Part shown: positions 1-7,784 of the stretch, in pieces
Position numbering within the stretch: the first letter of the stretch is position 1
How the letters are laid out: each line of letters starts with the position of its first letter
NCBI RefSeq assembly: GCF_900491745.1
Contig: NZ_UETR01000030.1
Location: 1 to 37,111 of the forward strand
Direction: 5' to 3'
DNA from: Amarolinea aalborgensis
GTDB lineage: Bacteria; Chloroflexota; Anaerolineae; SSC4; Amarolineaceae
DNA: 37,111 nt
The notes under the pieces: model-generated
What the model was told of the DNA's origin: nothing
Database searches by the model: none
The model's input: the letters and a program-made list of their open reading frames with translations, nothing else
Translations under genes and position numbers: made by a program

Positions 1-2908
1 CCGCCGGCGCGACCTCGCGGCCGTGCGAACCGCCAGGATCGGGGCCGACGATGCCTTCTTGCTCCATCAGCTCGATGAGGCGCGCGGCGCGGGTGTAGCC
101 GATGCGCAGGCGGCGCTGCAAGAGGGACACGGAGGCGCGACCCGCTTCACGCACGACGTTGACCGCCTCGTCGAAGAGGGCGTCGCGGGCCGGTTGCGCG
201 CCGGCCTGACCGGCGAACATCTCGTCGAAGAGCGGCGCCTGGATGACTGAGCCAGGCGGCGGCAGCGTGGTGGTCAGCAGCTCCTCTGCTTCTGGCGCGG
301 CGGATGCCGGCGGCGATGCAGGATGCGGGCTGGCTCCAGCCTGACCCGGCGCGGCCGGTCGCGGCCAGTTGACGGTCGGCTGCGCGGAGGATGAGTAGCC
401 GGGCGGGGGCGGCAGGCGCAGCGACGCGGGCGCGGATGGAGTCAGTGGACGGCTGGCGGGCGGTGGAGCCTCGAAGCCAGCCGGGCTGTGCCATACGTCA
501 GCGGGAGCGGACGAGACCGCAGGCGTCTGCCCAATGGTGGGCGTGGATGCCGCCGCGCCGGTGCTGGCCGGCTGTTGACTCTGCCAGTGCTCCACCAGGT
601 GATGCAGCTCGCGGTCCGCGACGAAGCAGCCCTGCAAACGCGCCAGGTTGGGCGAGGTCGGATCCATGAAGAGCATGTCGCCGCGGCCCAGCAGGCGTTC
701 CGCGCCCGGTTGATCGAGGATGACGCGCGAGTCAATCTGACTGGTGACGGCAAAGGCGATGCGAGCCGGAAAATTGGCCTTGATGAGGCCGGTCACGACA
801 TCTACGCTGGGACGCTGCGTCGCCAAAATCAGGTGAATCCCCGTGGCGCGGGCCATCTGTGCCAGGCGACAGATGTAACGCTCGACTTCGTCTGGCGCGG
901 CCATCATCAGATCGGCCAGCTCGTCAATGATGATGACGATGAAGGGCAGGATGGGCTGACCCTTGACCGCCAGCTTCTCGTTGAAGCTTTCGATGTTGCG
1001 CGCGCCGAGCTGGCTGAACATCTTGTAGCGGCGATCCATCTCGCGCGTGGCCCAGGCCAGGATCGGCACGACGCGGTCCACCTCGGTCACGACTGGCGCA
1101 ATCAGGTGCGGAATTCCGTTATAGGTGGTCAATTCCACCATCTTGGGGTCCACCATCAGCAGGCGCAGGGTGTCGGGCGTATGATTGAAAAGCAGACTGG
1201 CGATGATCGTGTTGACGCAGACCGACTTGCCGGAACCGGTGGCGCCGGCAATGAGCAAATGCGGCATCTTTGCCAGGTCGCCGATGGCCGGCTGCCCGGA
1301 AACATCCTGCCCCAGGGGCAGTTTGAGCCGTGATTTGATGTTGAGATAGGCTTCCGACTCCATGACGCTGCGCAGTGTGACCAGCGCTGTCTGACGGTTC
1401 GGCACTTCCAGACCCACGATGGACCGCCCAGGCACGGGCGCTTCGATGCGAATGGGCGATGCTTCGAGCGCCAGCGCCAGATCGTTCGAGAGCGCTTGAA
1501 TGCGGGCCACCTTGATCTTGACATCTTTCTCGACCGATTTGTCCAGCGTGGCTACGAGCATCTCAACGATCTGCGTTTCCACTTGATCAGGCGAAGGTTG
1601 TTCTTGACCCAACCGCGCCAGGCGCGTGCGCGCTTCTGTTTCCCACTGCAGACGCTCGCCGCGGGGCAGGCCGCGCAGACGCTGAACCGCCTCCTGCTGC
1701 AATTCGGTTTCGCTCTTGCGATAGCGCTTCTTGACAAAGTCTGGCCGCAGCCCAAACTGGGTGACGGCCGGGCCGCGATTGACCTCCACCACCGTCACCG
1801 GGACGCCGAACGCCCGCAGCGTATCTTCGATCAGCCGGGCGCGGCGCGCCAGGTCTTCTACACTAAGCTCCTGGTCTATGGCTTCATCCAGAACGTCTTC
1901 GATGAGCGGCAGCTGCCAGGAGGGGGTGGCGCCGCTGAAGGATGGGATCGCCGCGCCCCCGGGTCGCGACGCCGCGCTGCGGATGGCGGCGCCTGTTTGC
2001 ACCGCGCCAGCGGCCGAGGCGGCTCCGCCGCGATAGACAGATGCACCGGCGACCGGCAGGCTGCCGATGACACGCGGCTCCAACACGTCGCCGTGGTCAT
2101 CGCGGGCGGGTTGGCGCCAGGCGCCCAACCAGGTGCGAGCGCGCTGCCAGATCGAGGGCGGCTGCGGCTCTGCGTCCGCGATATCGGTGATGAATGGTGG
2201 ATTGACGAGCAGCGGCTGCGTTCCTGCACCGAGGTCATCGGTTGACAGCGGCTCGCCGCGCAAATAGGCCAGGCCGCGGCGCGTGCGATCCAGCCCAACC
2301 AGGGTCAGCAACCCGACACCGGTCAGCAGCAGGATGATGAGAGCGGCGCCGACCGGGCCAATGCCGTTGATGAGCAGGTCGCTCAGGCTAAAACCGAGGC
2401 GGCCGCCGCCGCCGCCCTGTTCAGCCAGCAGTTCGGGATCCGCCGAATTCGCCAGTAGATGCGCCAGCACTTCGAAGACAAGGAAGAGCACCCCCAGGCC
2501 CACCAGGCGCGGCAGGGCCGGTGCACGATGGCTGGCGACGCGGCGTAGGAGCAGCCAGAGGCCCACGATGCCGAACAGCAGCGGCGTCAACCAGACGCCG
2601 ACGCCGAAACCGCGCCGCAGGCTTTGAATCCAGCCTTCGGTCAAGGTGCCGCGCGGCGAAATCAGACTGAAGAAGGTGATGAGAGCCGCGGCCAACAAAA
2701 TGACGCCGACGGTGTCGTTGCGCACCATGAATTCGAGGAAACGGTCCATCTGCTCACCCAGGTTGGGGCCGGACGGTTCCTGTTTGGACGGCCGGCTGCG
2801 CGTGCCCGCACCGCTGCGCGCCGCGCGCGGCTTACTCGAACCCGCCGCCTTGGCTTTACGGCCGTCCTTATGATTTCCACTGCTCTTCTTGCTTGCTGCC
2901 TTGGCCAT
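1..2908 (-). CDS. ftsK: DNA translocase FtsK/SpoIIIE, 3' end cut by window edge
   Basis: Membrane-anchored, ATP-driven DNA pump that clears chromosome ends through the division septum. The N-terminus is a Lys/Ser-rich cytoplasmic tail, followed by about four membrane segments (roughly residues 55-205). A linker leads to the alpha/beta motor with Walker A GATGSGKS near residues 552-559 and Walker B IIIDELADLMM near 660, followed by the family-typical ARATGIHLILATQRPS. After a Pro/Ala/Ser-rich linker (about 770-880) comes a winged-helix gamma domain (RIGYTRAARLIELMEQEGIVGP) that reads KOPS-type polar sequences. About 969 codons are present and only the last few residues are missing. The ATG at 2908 has a modest purine-rich leader (AGGGTGACACGGG). 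It lies 122 bases downstream of rnj, a common pairing, and is probably cotranscribed with it. Family identity is certain; the exact C-terminus is not visible. Confidence 0.95.
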   Translation of the reverse strand, partial: MAKAASKKSSGNHKDGRKAKAAGSSKPRAARSGAGTRSRPSKQEPSGPNLGEQMDRFLEFMVRNDTVGVILLAAALITFFSLISPRGTLTEGWIQSLRRGFGVGVWLTPLLFGIVGLWLLLRRVASHRAPALPRLVGLGVLFLVFEVLAHLLANSADPELLAEQGGGGGRLGFSLSDLLINGIGPVGAALIILLLTGVGLLTLVGLDRTRRGLAYLRGEPLSTDDLGAGTQPLLVNPPFITDIADAEPQPPSIWQRARTWLGAWRQPARDDHGDVLEPRVIGSLPVAGASVYRGGAASAAGAVQTGAAIRSAASRPGGAAIPSFSGATPSWQLPLIEDVLDEAIDQELSVEDLARRARLIEDTLRAFGVPVTVVEVNRGPAVTQFGLRPDFVKKRYRKSETELQQEAVQRLRGLPRGERLQWETEARTRLARLGQEQPSPDQVETQIVEMLVATLDKSVEKDVKIKVARIQALSNDLALALEASPIRIEAPVPGRSIVGLEVPNRQTALVTLRSVMESEAYLNIKSRLKLPLGQDVSGQPAIGDLAKMPHLLIAGATGSGKSVCVNTIIASLLFNHTPDTLRLLMVDPKMVELTTYNGIPHLIAPVVTEVDRVVPILAWATREMDRRYKMFSQLGARNIESFNEKLAVKGQPILPFIVIIIDELADLMMAAPDEVERYICRLAQMARATGIHLILATQRPSVDVVTGLIKANFPARIAFAVTSQIDSRVILDQPGAERLLGRGDMLFMDPTSPNLARLQGCFVADRELHHLVEHWQSQQPASTGAAASTPTIGQTPAVSSAPADVWHSPAGFEAPPPASRPLTPSAPASLRLPPPPGYSSSAQPTVNWPRPAAPGQAGASPHPASPPASAAPEAEELLTTTLPPPGSVIQAPLFDEMFAGQAGAQPARDALFDEAVNVVREAGRASVSLLQRRLRIGYTRAARLIELMEQEGIVGPDPGGSHGREVAPA

Positions 2909-2932
2909 CCCGTGTCACCCTAACTAGTTAGT

Positions 2933-3029
2933 GCAAAACACAAAGCGCAAAACGCCTGCCGCCCGCGCCGCCGCCTGAGCTGAACGCGATCTCTGATCTC
3001 CGGTCTCAGATCTCCAGTCTCCGCTCTCT
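2933..3029. repeat. Degenerate 7-bp tandem repeats between rnj and ftsK
   Basis: Two runs of heptamers are visible. Positions 2933-2953 read GCAAAAC, ACAAAGC, GCAAAAC. Positions 2988-3029 read GATCTCT, GATCTCC, GGTCTCA, GATCTCC, AGTCTCC, GCTCTCT. The second run ends one base before the rnj stop codon. A perfect 12-bp palindrome, CTAACTAGTTAG, lies beside them at 2920-2931, eleven bases ahead of the ftsK ATG. Similar heptamer runs recur elsewhere in the window. Confidence 0.75.
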
Positions 3030-3030
3030 C

Positions 3031-4671
3031 CTACACCTCAACCACCAATGGCAAAATCATCGGTCGGCGTCGCGTCTGCTGATACAGAAAATCGGCCAGC
3101 ACTTCTTTGATGCGATTGGTAATCGTCCCGTGCGGCGCGCTGTGCGCCACCGCCGTCCACACGCGATCGCGCGCCTGGTTCAGCAGGTCCTCGCGGTCAT
3201 TCACGCTGACAAAGCCCCGCGTGAGAATCTCCGGCGCCGCCACGACTTCGCCCTTGGAATCCACAGCGACAATCGCCACCACAAATCCGTCCTGCGACAG
3301 GTGATGGCGATCACGCAGCACCACTTCGCTGATCTCGCCCACCGTCATGCCATCCACCAGTACATGGCCTTCTGTCACGCGTTCGCCCACGGTGATCTGC
3401 TCGGCCTCCACCAGCAGCACCTGACCACTTTCGATGACCTGCACTTGTTCGGCCGTCATCCCCATTTCCAACGCCAGGCGTGCATGCAGGACCAGGTGCC
3501 GGTACTCCCCATGAATCGGCACAAAAAAGCGCGGCCGCGTCAAGCTAAACAGCAGCTTGTAGTCCTCTTGACTGCCATGGCCCGAGACGTGCACATCTCC
3601 CAGGTCGGAGTAGTGTACATCGGCGCCCAGGCGGAAGAGGTTGTTGATCGTTCGATTGACCAGCACCTCGTTGCCGGGGATGGGCGTGGCGGAGATGATC
3701 ACCATGTCGCCGGGGCGAATCTTCAGATGGCGGTGCTCTTCCATCGCCATGCGCACCAGGGCGGAGGTCGGTTCGCCCTGGCTGCCGGTGCAGACCACGG
3801 CGACTTGATTGGCCGGCAGGTTGTTGATCTGGTCGGTGTTGAGCAAGTCCTCAGCCGTGGCATCGAGATAGCCGAGCTGCGACGCCATCTTGACGTTGCT
3901 CACCATGCTGCGCCCCACGGTGCCTACGCGGCGGTTGTAGCGCCGCGCCGTGGTAATCACCTGCTGCACACGCGAGATGTTGGACGCAAAAGTCGCCACG
4001 ATCACGCGCCCCGTTGCCTGGCCGAACAGCCGATCAAAGGCGACGCCTACTTCCCGCTCGGACGGCGTAAAGCCCGGGCGTTCCGCGTTCGTCGAATCGC
4101 TCAGCAGCAGGAGCACGCCGCGATCGCCCAGTTCGCTCAGCTTGGCAAAATCGGTCAGCTTGCCATCTACGGGATGCGCGTCGAACTTATAGTCGGTCAC
4201 ATGCACCACCAGGCCAACCGGCGTGGTGATCGCCAAACCGACGGCGTCAGGAATGCTGTGACAGACATGGAAGAACTCCACCTTGAACGGCCCCAATTCC
4301 AGCACGTCTTTGGTGTCAATCGTGTGCATCTCCGTCCCCGTGATACGCGCTTCCTTGAGCTTGACCTCTACCAGGCCGCGCGTCAGGCGCGTGGCATAGA
4401 CCGGCACCGGCAGATCTGGCAGGATATAGGGCAGCGCGCCGATGTGATCTTCGTGGCCGTGCGTCAAAATGATCGCGCGCACCCAGTCTTTGCGTTCGAC
4501 CAGGTATTCAATGTCAGGAATGACCACATCCACGCCCAACATGTCGCTTTCGGGGAACATGAGCCCCGCATCAATGACCAGGATATCTTGATTGTATTCG
4601 AGGGCCAGCATGTTCTTGCCAATTTCGCCCACGCCGCCTAGCGGGATCACCCGCAGTATTTCGGATTCCAC
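3031..4671 (-). CDS. rnj: Ribonuclease J (metallo-beta-lactamase/beta-CASP RNase)
   Basis: RNase J degrades and matures mRNA and rRNA through combined 5'-exonuclease and endonuclease activity, and replaces RNase E in many bacteria. At 546 aa it has normal family length. The metallo-beta-lactamase signature HGHEDHIGALPY starts at residue 71 and supplies the two-zinc site; further metal ligands are expected in HVCHSIPDAVGL and HVTDYKFD. The beta-CASP part includes SDSTNAERPGFTPSE and the RNA-binding PIHGEYRHL motif. A C-terminal domain follows (EVLADFLYQQTRRRPMILPLVVEV region). The start is GTG at 4671, preceded by GGAG eight bases upstream. It follows udg at a distance of 37 bases and precedes ftsK, all on the minus strand, consistent with a shared transcript. 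Only one copy is seen here, so J1/J2 assignment is not possible. Confidence 0.95.
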   Translation of the reverse strand: MESEILRVIPLGGVGEIGKNMLALEYNQDILVIDAGLMFPESDMLGVDVVIPDIEYLVERKDWVRAIILTHGHEDHIGALPYILPDLPVPVYATRLTRGLVEVKLKEARITGTEMHTIDTKDVLELGPFKVEFFHVCHSIPDAVGLAITTPVGLVVHVTDYKFDAHPVDGKLTDFAKLSELGDRGVLLLLSDSTNAERPGFTPSEREVGVAFDRLFGQATGRVIVATFASNISRVQQVITTARRYNRRVGTVGRSMVSNVKMASQLGYLDATAEDLLNTDQINNLPANQVAVVCTGSQGEPTSALVRMAMEEHRHLKIRPGDMVIISATPIPGNEVLVNRTINNLFRLGADVHYSDLGDVHVSGHGSQEDYKLLFSLTRPRFFVPIHGEYRHLVLHARLALEMGMTAEQVQVIESGQVLLVEAEQITVGERVTEGHVLVDGMTVGEISEVVLRDRHHLSQDGFVVAIVAVDSKGEVVAAPEILTRGFVSVNDREDLLNQARDRVWTAVAHSAPHGTITNRIKEVLADFLYQQTRRRPMILPLVVEV

Positions 4672-4683
4672 TCTCGTATCTCC

Positions 4684-4721
4684 ATTTTCGATTTTCGATT
4701 CTCGATCTTCAATTTTTGATT
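4684..4721. repeat. 7-bp tandem repeats overlapping the 3' end of udg
   Basis: Heptamers ATTTTCG, ATTTTCG, ATTCTCG, ATCTTCA, ATTTTTG run without gap from 4684 to 4718 and are followed by ATT. The last two units lie inside the udg reading frame and supply its final codons and stop. The run is markedly AT-richer than its surroundings. Confidence 0.75.
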
Positions 4722-5257
4722 AAGTCTGCCAGGCGCGCGACATCCACCTGGAAAGCCTGGCGCCATTCTGGACGGCGCAAGGCCGCCGCTGGATGCAGCA
4801 GAGGATATATCAGCCGGCCGCCTACGGACTGCGGTTGGCCGTGCACTCGCGAAATGGATGCCTGGGGCACAAAGCGCCCCAAGGAAAAGCGTCCCAACGT
4901 GATGATGATCTTCGGGTCAAGCAGCTCGATCTGCAAGTCCAGGTAGGTCTGGCTGCACATCAGAATTTCGTCAGGCAGCGGATCTCGATTGCCTGGGGGG
5001 CGACACTTCACCAGATTCGTGATGAAGACATCCTGGCGGCGCAAACCGATCGTCGCCAGCGTTTCCAGCATGAACTGACCAGAAGCGCCCACAAAAGGCC
5101 GGCCCTGCACATCTTCCTGTGCGCCCGGCCCCTCGCCAATCAACATGATGCGCGCGCTTTCCGGGCCTTCGCCGGGCACCGCGTGGGTTCGCCCCTGGCA
5201 CAGGTCGCACAGGGTGCAGTTCAGGATGCGGCGAGCCACCGACTCCAATTCCGACAT
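4709..5257 (-). CDS. Uracil-DNA glycosylase, family 4 (4Fe-4S)
   Basis: Removes uracil from DNA at the start of base excision repair. The 182-aa protein has the iron-sulfur ligands expected of family 4: Cys14 and Cys17 in CTLCDLC near the N-terminus, Cys85 in LVKCRPPGNRDP, and Cys101 in MCSQTYL. The uracil pocket motif is GEGPGAQED (41-49), PFVGASGQ follows, and the DNA-intercalating motif HPAAALR lies at 155-161. The start at 5257 has a good ribosome binding site (GAGGATTT). It begins 14 bases after the epimerase stop and so is likely cotranscribed with it. The C-terminal residues and the stop come from intergenic heptamer repeats. Family is sure; substrate breadth (uracil only or also other lesions) is not visible. 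Confidence 0.93.
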   Translation of the reverse strand: MSELESVARRILNCTLCDLCQGRTHAVPGEGPESARIMLIGEGPGAQEDVQGRPFVGASGQFMLETLATIGLRRQDVFITNLVKCRPPGNRDPLPDEILMCSQTYLDLQIELLDPKIIITLGRFSLGRFVPQASISRVHGQPQSVGGRLIYPLLHPAAALRRPEWRQAFQVDVARLADLIKN

Positions 5258-5271
5258 AAATCCTCTTCAGG

Positions 5272-6261
5272 TCAGTGCAAATATCCCTGGGCGCGCAGCC
5301 AGTCGAATGCCTCCTGAATGACCTGGCGCAGCGGGGTCTGGGGCAGGCCCAACTCACGGATGGCCTTCGACGGGTCGAAGTAAAACGGCTCGGCGCCCAG
5401 GCGGATCAAATCCGCGGTTACCGGCAGCGGCCACGGCGACACCCGATTCGCCAGGCCCACAAAGGCTGCCAGCGGCGTCACACTGGCGCGGGGCAAAACC
5501 AGGGTCGGCGCGGGCACACCGATCACGTCGCCGATCAAGCGCGCAAAGTCCGGTACGCTCAAGTTTTGGCCGCCCAGCAGGTAACGCTCGCCGCTTTGGC
5601 CGCGCGCCGCGGCGAGGAGGTGTCCGGCGGCCACGTCGGCTACGCCGATCGCATTGACTCCACCTGGCAGCACAAAGGGCAGCTGGCGCTTGTAGACGCC
5701 GACAATGAGGCTGACTGAGCCGAGGTTGACATCGCGCGGCCCCAGGATCACCGTGGGATTGACGATGACCGCGGATAAGCCCTGCGCCACATAGTCCTGG
5801 ACGACCAACTCGGCCAAATGCTTGCTGTAGCCATAAGGAAAGCGATCGGGAGAGACGTTCCAGGTTTGCGACTCCGTGGCCGGGCGTCCGGCCGGTGGAA
5901 TGCCCAGCGCGGCCGCCGATGAGGTGTGCACCACACGAGGTATGCCCGCGGCCAGCGCAGCCGCCATCACATGGCGCGTCCCCTCGACGTTCACCTGGAA
6001 CATACGTTCGCGGCTGCTGCGCCAATAGTCGGCCACGCCCGCGGCATGGAAGACTACCTGGCAGCCCTCCATGGCCTTCTGCACCGAATCACGGTCGAGC
6101 ACATCGCCCAGCGCAGATTCATAGGTCAGCCCTTCCAGCGCGGCCAGTTGGGAAGATGGGCGATGCAGCACGCGTACCTGCCAGCCGGCTTCTGCCAGCG
6201 CGACCGCCAGGTTTGCACCCACGAAACCAGTTGCGCCGGTTACCAGCGCCAATTTCGCCAT
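5272..6261 (-). CDS. NAD(P)-dependent epimerase/dehydratase (extended SDR), possible ceramide or ketosphinganine reductase
   Basis: Extended short-chain dehydrogenase of 329 aa. The nucleotide-binding motif VTGATGFVGAN starts at residue 7. The active site is visible as HTSSAA (Ser114/115) and Tyr143-Lys147 in PYGYSKHLAE, followed by NPTVILGP. It resembles the dihydroflavonol reductase/HpnA branch. The start at 6261 (MAKLALVTG) is chosen because upstream in-frame Met codons would overlap the spt-like gene, which stops at 6272. The ten-base spacing implies cotranscription and a shared pathway. In Caulobacter the ceramide reductase CerR is an epimerase-like SDR encoded near serine palmitoyltransferase, so a sphingolipid role is plausible here. 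A role in hopanoid or sugar metabolism is the alternative. The enzyme fold is certain; the substrate is inference. Confidence 0.85.
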   Translation of the reverse strand: MAKLALVTGATGFVGANLAVALAEAGWQVRVLHRPSSQLAALEGLTYESALGDVLDRDSVQKAMEGCQVVFHAAGVADYWRSSRERMFQVNVEGTRHVMAAALAAGIPRVVHTSSAAALGIPPAGRPATESQTWNVSPDRFPYGYSKHLAELVVQDYVAQGLSAVIVNPTVILGPRDVNLGSVSLIVGVYKRQLPFVLPGGVNAIGVADVAAGHLLAAARGQSGERYLLGGQNLSVPDFARLIGDVIGVPAPTLVLPRASVTPLAAFVGLANRVSPWPLPVTADLIRLGAEPFYFDPSKAIRELGLPQTPLRQVIQEAFDWLRAQGYLH

Positions 6262-6271
6262 CACAACCCGC

Positions 6272-7540
6272 CTAAATGAGTCCCATCTCCTTGCCCACAT
6301 GGGCAAACGTCTCAATCACACGATCCAACTGGTCATTGTTGTGCGTTGCCATATAGCTGGTGCGCAGAAGCGACAAATTCGGCGGCACGGCGGGCGGCAA
6401 GACGGGATTGACAAAGACGCCGGCGTCGAACATCGCCTTCCACGTATGAATCGTTTTCATGTCATCGCCGATGATGACCGGCACGATGGGCGTTTGACTC
6501 TGACCCGTGTTGAAGCCGAGGCTGGCAAGCCCTTGACGGACGCGCGTGGCATTTTGAATCACGTGATGGCAGCGCTCCGGCTCCTCGCGTATGATTCGCA
6601 AGGCGGCCAACGCCGCGGCCGTGTTGGACGGGGGCATCGAGGCGCTGAAGATGAAGGGACGCGCGGCGTGCTTGATGTAGAAAATGACCTCTTCGTCGCC
6701 GGCGATGAAACCGCCGAGTGAGGCAAAGGCTTTGCTGAAGGTGCACATGATCAGGTCAACGCCCTGCGTCACCCCGAAATGGGCCGCGGTGCCGCGGCCG
6801 TCAGCCAGGATGCCGATGGAGTGGGCATCATCCACCATCAGGCGAGCGCCGTAACGCTGACAGACCGGAACATACTCAGGCAGCGGCGCGATATCGCCTC
6901 CCATGCTGAAGACGCCATCCACCACGACGAGCTTGCCGCGATCCGCGGGGAGACTGGCCAGCACACGCGCCAGGTCGCGCGGGTCGTTATGCTTGAAGCG
7001 TTTCATCTCGCCCAAGGCCAGACGGCAGCCATCCACGATGCTGGCATGATCATCGCGGTCAACCACCACATAATCGTCGCGGCCAACCAGCGCGGAGATG
7101 GTGCCCAAGTTAACCTGAAAACCGGTGCTGAAGACCAGGGCTGCTTCTTTGCCCACGAATTCGGCCAGTTCGCGCTCCAGTTGCTCGTGCATATCCAGGC
7201 TGCCGTTGAGGAAGCGCGAGCCCGTGCAGCTCGTGCCAAAACGTCTTGTCGCTTCCAGCGATGCTTCCTTCACGCGCGGATCGGTCGTCAGGCCCAGGTA
7301 ATTATTCGAGCCAGCCATAATCAACCGATGACCATGATACTCGACTTCGGTCCCATCATTTTCTGAAAGCGGCAAGAAATAGGGGTAGTAACCCTGCGCC
7401 ATCGCCTGGCGAGCCTCTACAAAGGCGCCTGCACATTTGGCGAAAATGTCCTTGCCTTGTCGTTCAACCACGGACTTATCTTGTTCAGCAACGGCCTCGT
7501 TGCTGCGTATAGGTTCAGATACAATGGCTACCCTCGACAT
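6272..7540 (-). CDS. Alpha-oxoamine synthase, serine palmitoyltransferase-like
   Basis: PLP enzyme that condenses an amino acid with an acyl thioester and releases CO2. The family includes serine palmitoyltransferase (first step of sphingolipid synthesis), KBL, ALAS and BioF. The 422-aa protein has GSNNYLGLT near the N-terminus, the cofactor-stacking His165 (DRDDHAS), Asp237 and His240 (VDDAHSIG), and the Schiff-base Lys270 (FSKAFASLGG). The C-terminal pattern NPVLPPAVPPNLSLLRTSY fits bacterial SPT better than BioF, from memory of the family. No biotin genes are nearby; an SDR reductase follows ten bases later. The ATG at 7540 is preferred over one 13 codons upstream because GGAGGAAAGC lies directly before it. 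The promoter at 7597-7625 fits. Substrate assignment remains inference; BioF/KBL activity is the alternative. Confidence 0.85.
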   Translation of the reverse strand: MSRVAIVSEPIRSNEAVAEQDKSVVERQGKDIFAKCAGAFVEARQAMAQGYYPYFLPLSENDGTEVEYHGHRLIMAGSNNYLGLTTDPRVKEASLEATRRFGTSCTGSRFLNGSLDMHEQLERELAEFVGKEAALVFSTGFQVNLGTISALVGRDDYVVVDRDDHASIVDGCRLALGEMKRFKHNDPRDLARVLASLPADRGKLVVVDGVFSMGGDIAPLPEYVPVCQRYGARLMVDDAHSIGILADGRGTAAHFGVTQGVDLIMCTFSKAFASLGGFIAGDEEVIFYIKHAARPFIFSASMPPSNTAAALAALRIIREEPERCHHVIQNATRVRQGLASLGFNTGQSQTPIVPVIIGDDMKTIHTWKAMFDAGVFVNPVLPPAVPPNLSLLRTSYMATHNNDQLDRVIETFAHVGKEMGLI

Positions 7541-7596
7541 GCTTTCCTCCAGTCGGCGATAAATTGGCAAAAGGGGCAAAAGTTCCAGACGGGCAG

Positions 7597-7625
7597 ATTA
7601 TACCACGAAGTACCCGCTTCAACAA
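7597..7625 (-). promoter_or_regulatory. Sigma-70-type promoter for the spt-like operon
   Basis: On the minus strand TTGTTG (7625-7620), a 17-base spacer and TATAAT (7602-7597) preceded by TGG, an extended -10. The predicted start of transcription lies near 7590, giving a leader of about 50 bases before the ATG at 7540. Confidence 0.65.
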
Positions 7626-7681
7626 TAGATGGCTGCAATCTGGCAGCCAGAGGGCCAAGATAGTGTTTTCAGTCAACCGTG

Positions 7682-7690
7682 TGGTATAAT
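7682..7690 (+). promoter_or_regulatory. Extended -10 promoter for the TPR gene
   Basis: TGGTATAAT on the plus strand with the perfect hexamer at 7685-7690. No good -35 box is visible, which is tolerated by extended -10 promoters. It is divergent from the spt-like promoter 80 bases away and would give a leader of about 90 bases. Confidence 0.55.
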
Positions 7691-7784
7691 CGCCCTGCGG
7701 CTGCCGGCCAACGCCTGACGTCAGTCAAGAACAATCGTTGAGTTATAGATCAGATGACCGTTCTACCATCTGCGTTTGTCACCT

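Noticed and set aside
488..2245. Plus-strand frames at the window start
   Set aside because: They lie opposite the FtsK motor and membrane domains and have no family features.
2988..3029. Heptamer repeats as a CRISPR or binding-site array
   Set aside because: The units are too short and degenerate, without spacers; they fit simple tandem repeats better.
3130..4641. 503-codon plus-strand frame opposite rnj
   Set aside because: It is a shadow of the RNase J gene, whose catalytic motifs are all on the minus strand.
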